DNA from: Bacillota bacterium | Lineage (GTDB): Bacteria > Bacillota > Clostridia > Lachnospirales > Lachnospiraceae | Direction: 5' to 3' | Length of the DNA stretch: 64,000 bases | Assembly (NCBI GenBank): GCA_023399055.1 | Contig: JAEWQV010000016.1 | Coordinates: forward strand, 496,001 to 560,000 | Part shown: one piece after another, positions 7,624 to 15,734 of the stretch | Layout: each line of letters starts with the position of its first letter | Numbering within the stretch: position 1 is the first letter of the stretch | Program-made: the position numbers and the translations under genes | The notes under the pieces: generated by a model | The model's database searches: none | The model's input: only the letters and a program-made list of their open reading frames with translations | What the model was told of the DNA's origin: nothing

Positions 7624-9324
7624 GTGCCGACAATAGGAATTGATTTAGGAACTACAAATAGCTTATGTGCATATTGGAGTGAAACGGGACCAGTTATTAT
7701 TCCCAATATATTGGGATCAAATCTTACGCCTTCTGTAATAAGTATTGATGAAAGTGATGAAATTTTGATAGGTCAGGTAGCAAAAGAACGCTTGATTACG
7801 CATCCGCATTTAACGGTGTCCTGTTTTAAACGTTATATGGGAACGGACAAGCAATACAAGCTGGGAAAATACGTTTTTACGCCCATTGAGCTGTCAGCTT
7901 TTGTTCTGAAAGCAATAAAGGCAGATGCAGAAGCCTACTTTAATGAAGAAGTGAAGGAAGCGGTTATTAGTGTTCCAGCATATTTTAACGATAAACAGAG
8001 AAGAGCAACCAAGCAGGCAGCGGAATTGGCTGGCCTGCATGTGGAAAGATTAATTAGTGAACCTACAGCGGCAGCTATTGTCTATGGGGTACACCAAGCA
8101 GAAGACGAAACTAAATTGATGATCTTTGATCTTGGAGGTGGGACTTTTGATGTCTCCATTCTGGAATTGTTTGATGGAGTCATGGAGGTAAGAGCTATCG
8201 CTGGAGATAACTATTTGGGTGGGGAGGATTTTACTAATCTGCTGGTGGATTATTTTATAAAGAAAGAAAATATTAATGCAGAGATGCTGGATGCGAAAGA
8301 AACATCTGCACTTTATAAGCAGGCAGAGATGTGCAAGCGCAAGCTGTGGGAGAACAACATTGGAACTATGACCTTTATCTACAGAGGCTTAACCATAAAA
8401 CGTGAAATTGACAGATCGGAATTTGAGAAGCTAATGACTCCACTGCTCCTTAGACTTCGCCAGCCAATTGAACGATCCATGAGGGATGCCAATCTAAGAC
8501 CTTCCGATCTCGAAACAGTTATTCTCATCGGAGGAGCAACTCGCATGCCTATAATAAAATCGATTGTTGGAAAAATGTTTGGTAAGCTTCCCTATAGCAA
8601 CATCAATCCGGATGAAGCAGTAGCATTAGGTGCAGCAATCCAGGTGGCATTAAAGGAGAGAAACGAAGCCTTAGATGAAATCATTTTAACAGACGTATGC
8701 CCCTATACTTTAGGCACAATGGTAGCCAAGCAAACCTCGGATGGAAAATATGAAGTAGGACATTTTTTACCAATTATTGAGCGGAACACACCAATACCCG
8801 TCAGCAGAATGGAACGCCTTTCTGCCATTAGAGATGGGCAGAAGGAGATTGAGCTTAAGGTTTATCAGGGAGAGAATCGGAAGGTAGAGGGCAATGTATA
8901 TCTAGGAGTATTGCCTATTAAATTTGACCCGGCAAAAAGAGGAGAAGAGGTAATTGAGGTTCGATACACCTATGATATCAATGGTATTCTTGAAGTCGAA
9001 GTTATCGCTTTAAACACAAAAGAAAGAAAGACATTAGTGATAGAACAAAATGCCGGTTCCATGACCAAAGAAGAAATTGAACAGAGGTTAAAGGCTTTGC
9101 AGGAGATCAAAATACACCCTAGAGATAAAATGGAAAATAAACTTCTTCTTGCCAAAGGGGAGCGAATGTATGAGGAAGCACTTGGTGATAGAAGGGAGTA
9201 TATAGGCGAACTAATCTATCACTTTGAAACTGTTTTGGACCGACAAAATGAGATGGAAATCCGAAAAGCAGAAAAATTTATGAAAGAAAGATTGGAAGCC
9301 TTGGAAGGATGGTTTGATTATTAA
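7624..9324 (+). CDS. Hsp70 family chaperone, HscC type
   Basis: 566 residues, shorter than DnaK (about 610). Hsp70 signatures are present: IGIDLGTTNSL at the N-terminus, IFDLGGGTFDVSIL near 170, and VILIGGATRMP near 300. The substrate-binding part has ERNTPIPVSR and lacks the long acidic C-terminal tail of DnaK. GTG at 7624 is the start, with AAGGAG upstream. The stop TAA shares its last A with the ATG of the next gene, which encodes a J-like protein, so the pair is translationally coupled. This arrangement resembles E. coli HscC with DjlB/DjlC, an Hsp70 side system of unclear role, not the main dnaK-dnaJ-grpE locus. Confidence 0.9.
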   Translation: MPTIGIDLGTTNSLCAYWSETGPVIIPNILGSNLTPSVISIDESDEILIGQVAKERLITHPHLTVSCFKRYMGTDKQYKLGKYVFTPIELSAFVLKAIKADAEAYFNEEVKEAVISVPAYFNDKQRRATKQAAELAGLHVERLISEPTAAAIVYGVHQAEDETKLMIFDLGGGTFDVSILELFDGVMEVRAIAGDNYLGGEDFTNLLVDYFIKKENINAEMLDAKETSALYKQAEMCKRKLWENNIGTMTFIYRGLTIKREIDRSEFEKLMTPLLLRLRQPIERSMRDANLRPSDLETVILIGGATRMPIIKSIVGKMFGKLPYSNINPDEAVALGAAIQVALKERNEALDEIILTDVCPYTLGTMVAKQTSDGKYEVGHFLPIIERNTPIPVSRMERLSAIRDGQKEIELKVYQGENRKVEGNVYLGVLPIKFDPAKRGEEVIEVRYTYDINGILEVEVIALNTKERKTLVIEQNAGSMTKEEIEQRLKALQEIKIHPRDKMENKLLLAKGERMYEEALGDRREYIGELIYHFETVLDRQNEMEIRKAEKFMKERLEALEGWFDY

Positions 9325-10730
9325 TGAAGGATTGGGAAGTATTGGGTATAGAGCCAACACTGGATGCTTCTGAAATTAAAAAAGCATATGCAAAACAATT
9401 GAAATTAAATCACCCAGAGGAAAATCCAAAAGGGTATCAGGAACTTCGAGAAGCGTATGATAGGTTGTTAAAGAATGTTAAAAATCAATCGCTTAAATAT
9501 AGGGAAGAAGCAATTAAAAATGAGGATAAAGTAGTAAAGAATTTCGAAAAGCCCACACGAGATCAGATTATGGATGCTAGGGATGATACCGTAAATACTG
9601 AGATACCGAATAACAATGATTATTTCACAAAGAAGGATGAGAATGACAGGGTAATCAATGAGTTCTTAGATAAGGTATTTCAGCTCTATCATAATTTCTT
9701 TCAAAGAATTGAGTATAAATACTGGGAAGAATTGCTGAATGGTACGATTATATGGAATCTAGAGGCATCAAAGATTGTAAACAGAAAGCTGCTGGAATTC
9801 CTATCACAGAATAGTTTATTGCCTAGAAATATATGGAGATATCTGAATAGCTATTTTAACTGGACTGCGCAGGAAGAATATATTAGAGATCATTTCAATG
9901 ATGCCTTTGCTAATTATCTTTTTCTTCAAATCGGAAATGAAAGAGTTCTACGCTATAATTTCTTTGACAGAAGCTTAAACATAAATTACGAGGAGTATGT
10001 TTTTTATCGAGAATCAGCTTTTATTGCTCTAATGAATAACAACTTAGGAAATGCACAAATCTATCTCTCTAAAGCTGCTGAACTATATTCTAAAGATCCG
10101 GATCTATATTGTCTAAGGGGAGAGTGCTACATAAGAAACAGAGATTATCAAAGAGCAGAAAATGAGTTTCAAGCTGCCTTTGCCATAAATCCTAATGACA
10201 TTTATATCAATTACTACAAGGCATACGCATATTATTTTGCAGGACTTTATGGGGAGGCACTTAAAATCTGCAATATGATTAACAATTCGGGCTATTTTAA
10301 TTATGACCTTCTGACGTTATCAGGTAAGTGTTATCTTAAGCTGGGGAATTTAAAGAAAGCAGAAAGAATATTCTTTGACAACTTAAGAATAAATCCTTCA
10401 GACAATGAATTAAAAGAATGCCTTAGACACATTATTCATCAACACGCACTTTATATTAAGAAACATAGATTTGCGTTGGCCAGACAAATGAGACTAAATA
10501 AAATTGCTAAGGAACTGCAGGAGCCAGTTCAGAAGAAAAATGGTCAAAATAATCGCATTAATTTAGGACAAATGACCTTCCTGCTTCTGAGTATTGTTAT
10601 AGTGATTACAGCCATTATACTGGTTATATTAAAATTAGATAATACAACGGCAATAGGAGCCATAGCAGCGATAGTAGTATTGTTAGTTAGATTTTTCTAC
10701 TTAAGGTTAAAAAAAGACAAAACAAAATAA
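9324..10730 (+). CDS. Membrane-anchored J-domain-like TPR protein
   Basis: 468 residues. Residues 1-50 resemble a J-domain (WEVLGIEPTLDASEIKKAYA), but the position of the invariant HPD tripeptide reads His-Pro-Glu (LNHPEENPKGYQELREAYD), as I recall for DjlB/DjlC-like proteins. A low-complexity charged linker follows, then helical repeats with TPR features (about residues 225-355; NNNLGNAQIYLSKAAELY, LYCLRGECYIRNRDYQRAE). Two C-terminal membrane helices (about 415-435 and 438-458) anchor it, followed by a basic tail. The start codon overlaps the Hsp70 stop. It probably recruits the HscC-like chaperone to the membrane; the client is unknown. Confidence 0.82.
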   Translation: MKDWEVLGIEPTLDASEIKKAYAKQLKLNHPEENPKGYQELREAYDRLLKNVKNQSLKYREEAIKNEDKVVKNFEKPTRDQIMDARDDTVNTEIPNNNDYFTKKDENDRVINEFLDKVFQLYHNFFQRIEYKYWEELLNGTIIWNLEASKIVNRKLLEFLSQNSLLPRNIWRYLNSYFNWTAQEEYIRDHFNDAFANYLFLQIGNERVLRYNFFDRSLNINYEEYVFYRESAFIALMNNNLGNAQIYLSKAAELYSKDPDLYCLRGECYIRNRDYQRAENEFQAAFAINPNDIYINYYKAYAYYFAGLYGEALKICNMINNSGYFNYDLLTLSGKCYLKLGNLKKAERIFFDNLRINPSDNELKECLRHIIHQHALYIKKHRFALARQMRLNKIAKELQEPVQKKNGQNNRINLGQMTFLLLSIVIVITAIILVILKLDNTTAIGAIAAIVVLLVRFFYLRLKKDKTK

Positions 10731-10832
10731 ACCATTGATTGTACAACAATTTATTTAAACTGGTATCTTGAAGAGGCCCATGGAGTTCATAAAGAATTAT
10801 GTAACTTATTAAGAGAAAATGTAATTTTATGG

Positions 10833-10861
10833 CACATAAAATCAAAAGTAGACATAATATA
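10833..10861 (+). promoter_or_regulatory. SigK/SigE-like promoter of the collagen-repeat gene
   Basis: CAC (10833-10835), 17 nt, CATAATATA (10853-10861). Mother-cell sigma factors of sporulation recognise AC near -35 and CATANNNTA near -10. The element ends 44 nt before the start codon. Prediction from consensus only. Confidence 0.5.
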
Positions 10862-10905
10862 TATTGGAACTACTATTACACATTTTGTGTTAAGGAGATA
10901 ATATT

Positions 10906-11880
10906 ATGTCTATGGAGAAAAACAAGATATATGCTCAGAATATATTTCCTAATGATAAAGGGTATCATGATGCACCCGATAAAGGTGAAAGTAAATGTGA
11001 AGAATACTATAAAAGAAAATGTGACAAACAGGTAGAATATTATGAAAGTAAGTTTAATACCTGCTGCGACGATTCCTGTAGAGACTTCTATGTGAATAAA
11101 ATTAAAGAAACGAAAGAATATTGGGCAGCAGAAAGTGCAAGATTCTGTGGTAAAAACTGTAGTAACTGTCCGCCAGAGCCGCCGGAGCCGCCAGGTTGCA
11201 CAGGAGCCACTGGCCCAGTAGGTCCAGTAGGTCCAGTAGGTCCAGTTGGCCCAGTAGGTCCGGTTGGCCCAGTAGGTCCAGTTGACCATACAGGTCTAGC
11301 AGGTTTAGCAGGATTGGCAGGTCTGGCAGGTCTGGCAGGAGCAAGAGGCCCAAGAGGACCAAGAAGACCAAGAGGGTCGGTTTTTGCAGCAATTGCAGCA
11401 ATTGCAATTATACTACTGATAGTTACTTCAATTCTCCTGGTGTTCCAGTTTGGTGAAGAAGAAACATTAAATAGTGCAGACTTCTTTACACTTATTTCAA
11501 CAGATGACGTAGTAACAGTTGCACCTGGTATAGATGTAGGCTTTCCTCTAGATGGACCGGTCAGTGGTTCTACTATAGTGCGTACTGGACTCAGCTCATT
11601 TACCCTGACTGAGATTGGAACGTATCAAATATTATTCCAAGTAAGTGCTATAGAAGCAGGACAGCTGATTTTAACTCTGAATGGTGTTGAGCTGGATTAT
11701 ACAATAGTTGGTTCAGCTGGAGATTCTCAGATCGTAGGAATGGCACTTGTAGATACAACAGGGATTAATTCAACACTCACAGTGCGAAACCCAGTGGGTA
11801 GCTTAACAGACGTAATCCTTAGTCCGCTCGATGGGGAAACTACTGTTTCCGCACACTTAGTAATAGTTCAAGTCGAATAA
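10906..11880 (+). CDS. Collagen-like repeat protein with internal membrane helix and BclA-like C-terminal domain
   Basis: 324 residues in three parts. Residues 1-95 are charged and Cys-rich (CCDDSC, CGKNCSNC). Residues 97-155 are collagen-type: eight Gly-Pro-Val triplets, five Gly-Leu-Ala triplets and a GARGPRGPRRPRG segment. Then a strong membrane helix (about 157-180) and a beta-rich C-terminal domain that resembles the trimeric C-terminal domain of exosporium glycoprotein BclA (VTVAPGIDVGF; LTLNGVELDYTIVG; AHLVIVQ). GGAG ribosome site at 10893. Collagen/BclA proteins usually sit on the spore surface; a membrane helix between collagen and C-terminal domain is unusual. The upstream SigK-like sequence supports a spore role. 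Confidence 0.8.
   Translation: MSMEKNKIYAQNIFPNDKGYHDAPDKGESKCEEYYKRKCDKQVEYYESKFNTCCDDSCRDFYVNKIKETKEYWAAESARFCGKNCSNCPPEPPEPPGCTGATGPVGPVGPVGPVGPVGPVGPVGPVDHTGLAGLAGLAGLAGLAGARGPRGPRRPRGSVFAAIAAIAIILLIVTSILLVFQFGEEETLNSADFFTLISTDDVVTVAPGIDVGFPLDGPVSGSTIVRTGLSSFTLTEIGTYQILFQVSAIEAGQLILTLNGVELDYTIVGSAGDSQIVGMALVDTTGINSTLTVRNPVGSLTDVILSPLDGETTVSAHLVIVQVE
11212..11337 (+). repeat. Collagen-coding tandem repeats (9-nt units)
   Basis: Eight 9-nt units of GGTCCAGTA type (11212-11283, Gly-Pro-Val) and, after a short break, five of GGTCTGGCA type (11293-11337, Gly-Leu-Ala). Third-position variants occur between units. Likely to vary in copy number between strains. Confidence 0.9.
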
Positions 11881-11892
11881 TAAATATTTAGC

Positions 11893-11930
11893 TAACAGCA
11901 ACAACCCACAACAGTGGGTTGTTGCTGTTA
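11893..11930. terminator. Strong hairpin after the collagen-repeat gene
   Basis: Perfect 16-bp arms TAACAGCAACAACCCA (11893-11908) and TGGGTTGTTGCTGTTA (11915-11930), 6-nt loop, no clear T-run. Terminator or mRNA 3'-end stabiliser. Confidence 0.65.
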
Positions 11931-12050
11931 GAAACTTGTCATACTTGCAATAACTATCGATCAAAAGCAAAAGGATGACTATAACATATTCCTAAGTAGT
12001 GTCGTTCTATGGTAGAATAGTGAATCATAGGTTAATTTTAAGGAGTAGAG

Positions 12051-13277
12051 ATGAAGATAGGACAATTCGCTAAGAAACACGGAATTACACATGATACAAT
12101 ACGATATTACATAGAGAAAGGGCTACTTGTTCCAAATAAAAAAGATGGACAATATAGATTTAATGAAGTAGATAGCAAAGAAATTGTAAAAATAATCGAA
12201 TTAAAACAAATGCAATTTTCTCTATCAGATATTCATCGTATATTGACATTTCAAAGGCTTGGTGGTGTAAGTACAGAGTTTTCCTACAAGCAATTTTTAT
12301 CAATTTTAGAAGAAAGACAAACAGCCATAAGTGAGGAACTCTTAAAGCTTAATCGAATTAATGATTATTTGTGTAAACAAATTGAGGAGATAAAATCTTC
12401 TAAACAAACGGAAGAGCAAGTACTTGGTTTTCCAATCACATCTACTGATTTATTGTTATGTCCTTCTTGTCACAAAGGGCTTAACTTATCGGCAGGAGTT
12501 ATTGAGAAAAATATGATTATAAATGCGGATGTGGAGTGTCAGTGTGGATATGTAGCTAAAATAAAATCTGGAATTTATATCGTGGAGCAGGATATTCGGC
12601 CTAAGTTGATTGATGGTAAGCCAATGCCTTCAAAAGAAGAGTATTTAATGCAGACACCTCACAATCGCATTACCTATTTATTCAAGGGTATGGCTCAATT
12701 AATTGATTATATTTTGAAGTATCATAAAGAGCCCGGGTACATTATGGAACTTTCTAACTGTGTAGGTTTTTTTCTATTGCAGTATATTAATTACCTTCCA
12801 GAGGATTGCGTTTATATTTTAATAGATTTTGATATTGATCGAATAACCCATTTGAAAAAGAACTTGGAACGATATTATAGCCATAAAAAATTTATATTTT
12901 TTTGTTGCGATTATTGTAACTTACCACTCAAAAAGTCAAGTGTTGATGTCGTGGTGGATATGGTTATCTGTGATGAGAAAGAGACAGAATATAAGAAGAA
13001 TTTAATGGATATTACTACGTTACTTTTAAAGCATAAAGGTATTTTTGCAGGGAAATATACCTATAGTAAAGTAAAAGAAATAAAAGGTGATTTACTAGAG
13101 AGCAAAGATAACGAAACTTCAAATAAAGAAAATATCTTAGAAAAAATAAAAGCATTTGCAAAAATGAAAATTTTAGATTCCATAGAGATATCAACCCCCT
13201 GTAAAGATTATCTACAAGACATAAATGAAAAACAGGTAGAAGAATATCAGTATGTTTTTGTAGGAAAGAAATTGTAA
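12051..13277 (+). CDS. MerR-type regulator fused to a zinc ribbon and a methyltransferase-like domain
   Basis: 408 residues. Residues 1-70 are a MerR winged helix (IGQFAKKHGITHDTIRYYIEKGLL) with recognition wing and dimerisation coil (75-125). Residues 138-172 look like a zinc ribbon (CPSC and CQCGY). From about 190 the chain resembles a class I methyltransferase: YIMELSNCVGFFL stands where E-x-G-x-G-x-G motif I is expected, VYILIDFDI where beta-2 ends, and FIFFCCDYCNLPL as motif II. Motif I is degenerate, so catalysis is doubtful; the domain may sense a nucleotide or SAM-like ligand. ATG follows AAGGAG. Single-gene unit with its own terminator. Confidence 0.78.
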   Translation: MKIGQFAKKHGITHDTIRYYIEKGLLVPNKKDGQYRFNEVDSKEIVKIIELKQMQFSLSDIHRILTFQRLGGVSTEFSYKQFLSILEERQTAISEELLKLNRINDYLCKQIEEIKSSKQTEEQVLGFPITSTDLLLCPSCHKGLNLSAGVIEKNMIINADVECQCGYVAKIKSGIYIVEQDIRPKLIDGKPMPSKEEYLMQTPHNRITYLFKGMAQLIDYILKYHKEPGYIMELSNCVGFFLLQYINYLPEDCVYILIDFDIDRITHLKKNLERYYSHKKFIFFCCDYCNLPLKKSSVDVVVDMVICDEKETEYKKNLMDITTLLLKHKGIFAGKYTYSKVKEIKGDLLESKDNETSNKENILEKIKAFAKMKILDSIEISTPCKDYLQDINEKQVEEYQYVFVGKKL

Positions 13278-13303
13278 AACATGGTCTTAACTCCATGTTT
13301 TTA
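13276..13303 (+). terminator. Terminator of the MerR-fusion gene
   Basis: Arms AAAACATGG (13276-13284) and CCATGTTTT (13293-13301) with T-rich 3' side; the left arm overlaps the stop codon. Confidence 0.7.
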
Positions 13304-13378
13304 GATTAGAATGCAGAATTATCATAAAAACGTCGTATTGGACGATGTTTGTTAGAGGAATATAGAAAAAATCAATGA

Positions 13379-13407
13379 TTGACATAGACTTAACACAATA
13401 ATATAGA
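13379..13407 (+). promoter_or_regulatory. SigA-type promoter of the flavoprotein gene
   Basis: TTGACA (13379-13384), 17-nt spacer, TATAGA (13402-13407). A leader of about 90 nt follows. Confidence 0.7.
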
Positions 13408-13506
13408 ATAAGGCTAAAGATTGTTATTAAATTAACAAATCTTATTTAAATCAAAATACGCTACTCTTTTAATGAAGAATAGCGAAATGAAAAAAGGAGA
13501 GATTTA

Positions 13507-15348
13507 ATGAAAAGCAAAATGAAAAAAGTTCTATGTCTTGTGTTCAGTATGATATTGCTCATAAGTTTAGTTGGCTGTTCAAAGGAAGACCAAAAGGTAA
13601 CTACCCAAGTGAAGGAAGATACTGGCTCTAAAACCAATGAAGATGAGGTAACAACTCTTTACAAAGCAGGTACTTACAAAGCAACGACGAAGGGACATAA
13701 TGGGGATTTAACAGTAGAAGTAGAATTTTCCGATGACTCTATTGTATCTGTTCAAATTTTAGAGCATGTAGAATCAGAAGGTGTTAGTGATGCAGCAAGA
13801 GAACGTATTCCGGAGGAAGTTGTAAATGGACAAACCTTGAACGTAGATACGGTAACAGGAGCTACGGTATCCTCAAAGGCAATCCTTGCAGCGGTTGAGG
13901 ACTGTGTGGTGCAAGCTGGTGGGGATGCAGAAGCATTAAAAACAAAAGTTACTGCTAAAGATCAATCTACAGAGGAAATAGAAATGACGACGGATGTGGT
14001 CGTAATTGGTGCAGGTGGTGCCGGGCTAGTAGCAGCAGCTTCTGCGCATCAAAACGGTGCTGAGGTAATTGTATTAGAGAAACTTGCTATGGTTGGTGGT
14101 TCCACAGGTCTATCTGGTGGCGGAATTGCTGCAACTGGTACCAAATTCCAAAAAGCAGAAGGGATTGAAGATACGAAAGAATCCTGGATGGAACTTTGGA
14201 AGGAACGTCAGGGTACAAGTAATCCAAACGGAAAGTACCCAGATTATAAAGCTGTGGATAAATTTATGGATGACGCAGTTGTTACAACGGAATGGCTGGT
14301 TGACTATGTTGGTCATGAATATGTAGCTATTCAAGGATATGGTCTAGATCCAGTAAGAAGACTTCATTTTGCCTTTAGCGATCAAAGCATTAAAGGGGGT
14401 ACCTCTTTAGTTAAGAATGTGGAAAGCTTCATTTTAGGACAAGATGTTAAAATATTAACAGAAACACCAGCAACGGAGTTAATCATTGACAATGATGGTA
14501 ATGTAATCGGTGTTATAGCACAGGGAAAAGACGGCAAGATAAAAATTAATGCCCAAAAGGTTATTTTAGCTGCTGGCGGATTCGCTAAGAGTGAAGAACT
14601 TCTTGAGAGATTCGTGCCAAAAGCAGCAGGTAGTGCAGAACTTAGTGCAGCATCCGCTGGAAGTACTGGTGATGGTATCATTATGGCTGAAAATATAGGT
14701 GCTGCACTTTATGAAGAGCCTTGGGTAATTGGACTTGGAATCGGAAGTAAAATTGCAGGTACTGGGGCATTAGGTATGGATTGGACTAAAGTTTATGTTA
14801 ATGGTGAGGGTGAACGTTTTACAAATGAAGAAATGCACTATGCAATTGCAACGAACAAAATCATTGAAGCAGATGCACCTTGGTTAATTTTAGATTCTGC
14901 AGAAGTGAATGCAAATGTTGTAAGCGCTTTAGAAGCAGCTATGCCCACAGAAGAAGTAGTAAAGGCAGAAGATATGAAAGAACTTGCAGAAGCTATGGGA
15001 GTACCTGCAGATGCATTTGTTAAAACAATGGAAACCTTCAATGAGGGTGTAAAGAGCGGAAAAGATGCCATGGGTAAAAATAAGGATTACTTAGTGCCAG
15101 TTACCACAGCACCATATTATGCAATTAAGATATATCCTAAGACGATGGGAACCTTTGGTGGAGTTAAAACTGACGAAAATTATTGTGTGTTACGTGAGGA
15201 CGGTACCATTATTAATAACCTATATGCTGTAGGAGAAAATGCAAATAAAGTATTGTATAATCAAGTATATATGTCAGGTAGTGCTGTGCAGTTTGCCATG
15301 ACAAGTGGACGCTTGGCAGGAGAGCATGCAGCGAAGAACCTGAAATAA
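13507..15348 (+). CDS. Exported FMN-binding, FAD-dependent flavoprotein reductase (fumarate reductase/UrdA-like lipoprotein)
   Basis: 613 residues. A lipoprotein signal peptide ends in LVGC (Cys24). Residues 52-135 are an FMN_bind domain whose DTVTGATVSS motif offers Thr120 for covalent FMN attachment by an ApbE-type transferase. Residues 160-610 are a FAD-binding reductase domain (DVVVIGAGGAGLVAAASA, then GGSTGLSGGGIAATG) of the flavocytochrome c / fumarate-reductase group. Such surface enzymes take electrons through the bound FMN and reduce an external acceptor (fumarate, urocanate, acrylates and others). AAAGGAG ribosome site. No ApbE gene is in the window; the acceptor cannot be deduced. 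Confidence 0.88.
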   Translation: MKSKMKKVLCLVFSMILLISLVGCSKEDQKVTTQVKEDTGSKTNEDEVTTLYKAGTYKATTKGHNGDLTVEVEFSDDSIVSVQILEHVESEGVSDAARERIPEEVVNGQTLNVDTVTGATVSSKAILAAVEDCVVQAGGDAEALKTKVTAKDQSTEEIEMTTDVVVIGAGGAGLVAAASAHQNGAEVIVLEKLAMVGGSTGLSGGGIAATGTKFQKAEGIEDTKESWMELWKERQGTSNPNGKYPDYKAVDKFMDDAVVTTEWLVDYVGHEYVAIQGYGLDPVRRLHFAFSDQSIKGGTSLVKNVESFILGQDVKILTETPATELIIDNDGNVIGVIAQGKDGKIKINAQKVILAAGGFAKSEELLERFVPKAAGSAELSAASAGSTGDGIIMAENIGAALYEEPWVIGLGIGSKIAGTGALGMDWTKVYVNGEGERFTNEEMHYAIATNKIIEADAPWLILDSAEVNANVVSALEAAMPTEEVVKAEDMKELAEAMGVPADAFVKTMETFNEGVKSGKDAMGKNKDYLVPVTTAPYYAIKIYPKTMGTFGGVKTDENYCVLREDGTIINNLYAVGENANKVLYNQVYMSGSAVQFAMTSGRLAGEHAAKNLK

Positions 15349-15442
15349 TAATTTGGCAGATTAATATTTTCTGGTATTTAAGCAAAATATAGCGAAGGGC
15401 GTGTTGTAAAACTAACATATTCTGTTAGAATGCAAGGCGTCC

Positions 15443-15489
15443 TTTTTTCATATATAGGAAATCCCTTCGAATTTCCTATATATGAAAAA
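15443..15489. terminator. Bidirectional-type terminator hairpin
   Basis: Arms TTTTTTCATATATAGGAAAT (15443-15462) and ATTTCCTATATATGAAAAA (15471-15489) are complementary over 19 bp, with an 8-nt loop; A-run and T-run on both sides. Confidence 0.8.
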
Positions 15490-15705
15490 GCCCTGCGGGC
15501 TAATGATGCGCAGCTATGCGCACGAAACAAAAGATGTGCTTTAAAAGTATTTAAACGCCAAAGTGTTCATAGCACACTTTTATTCTCCAGTTTCATCTTG
15601 TGTTATATAACTGTAATAAAATCAAGTTTTATGTCAATTGTAAAAGTAAGGATTATATGGTAAGATAAATCCAATAAAATTTAACTGACTTTTGTTTTAT
15701 GTTAA

Positions 15706-15719
15706 TTATTCCGGAATAA
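15706..15719. promoter_or_regulatory. Perfect palindrome before the LytTR regulator gene
   Basis: TTATTCCGGAATAA, a 14-bp perfect palindrome ending 2 nt before the ribosome site at 15721. Candidate operator or mRNA hairpin; no factor can be assigned. Confidence 0.4.
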
Positions 15720-15734
15720 CAGGAGTGAATACCA

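Larger units (their letters stand above)
15349..15734. other. Intergenic region rich in palindromes
   Basis: Holds a long hairpin (15443-15489), a GC-rich block with GATGCGCAGCTATGCGCAC, an AAAGTGT...ACACTTT hairpin near 15559-15580, and a perfect palindrome at 15706-15719. An open 77-codon frame across it (from 15430) has no ribosome site and encodes the palindromes themselves, so it is not called as a gene. Confidence 0.6.

Noticed and set aside
11212..11337. Tandem repeats considered as CRISPR or minisatellite
   Set aside because: Units are 9 nt without spacers and encode Gly-X-Y triplets in frame.
10876..11407. Long open frames antisense to the collagen-repeat gene
   Set aside because: They arise from the 9-nt repeat (Tyr-Trp-Ala or Leu-Asp-Leu strings), have no ribosome sites and contain no family features.
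15430..15663. 77-codon open frame downstream of the flavoprotein gene
   Set aside because: Starts inside a terminator hairpin, lacks a ribosome site and spans several palindromes.
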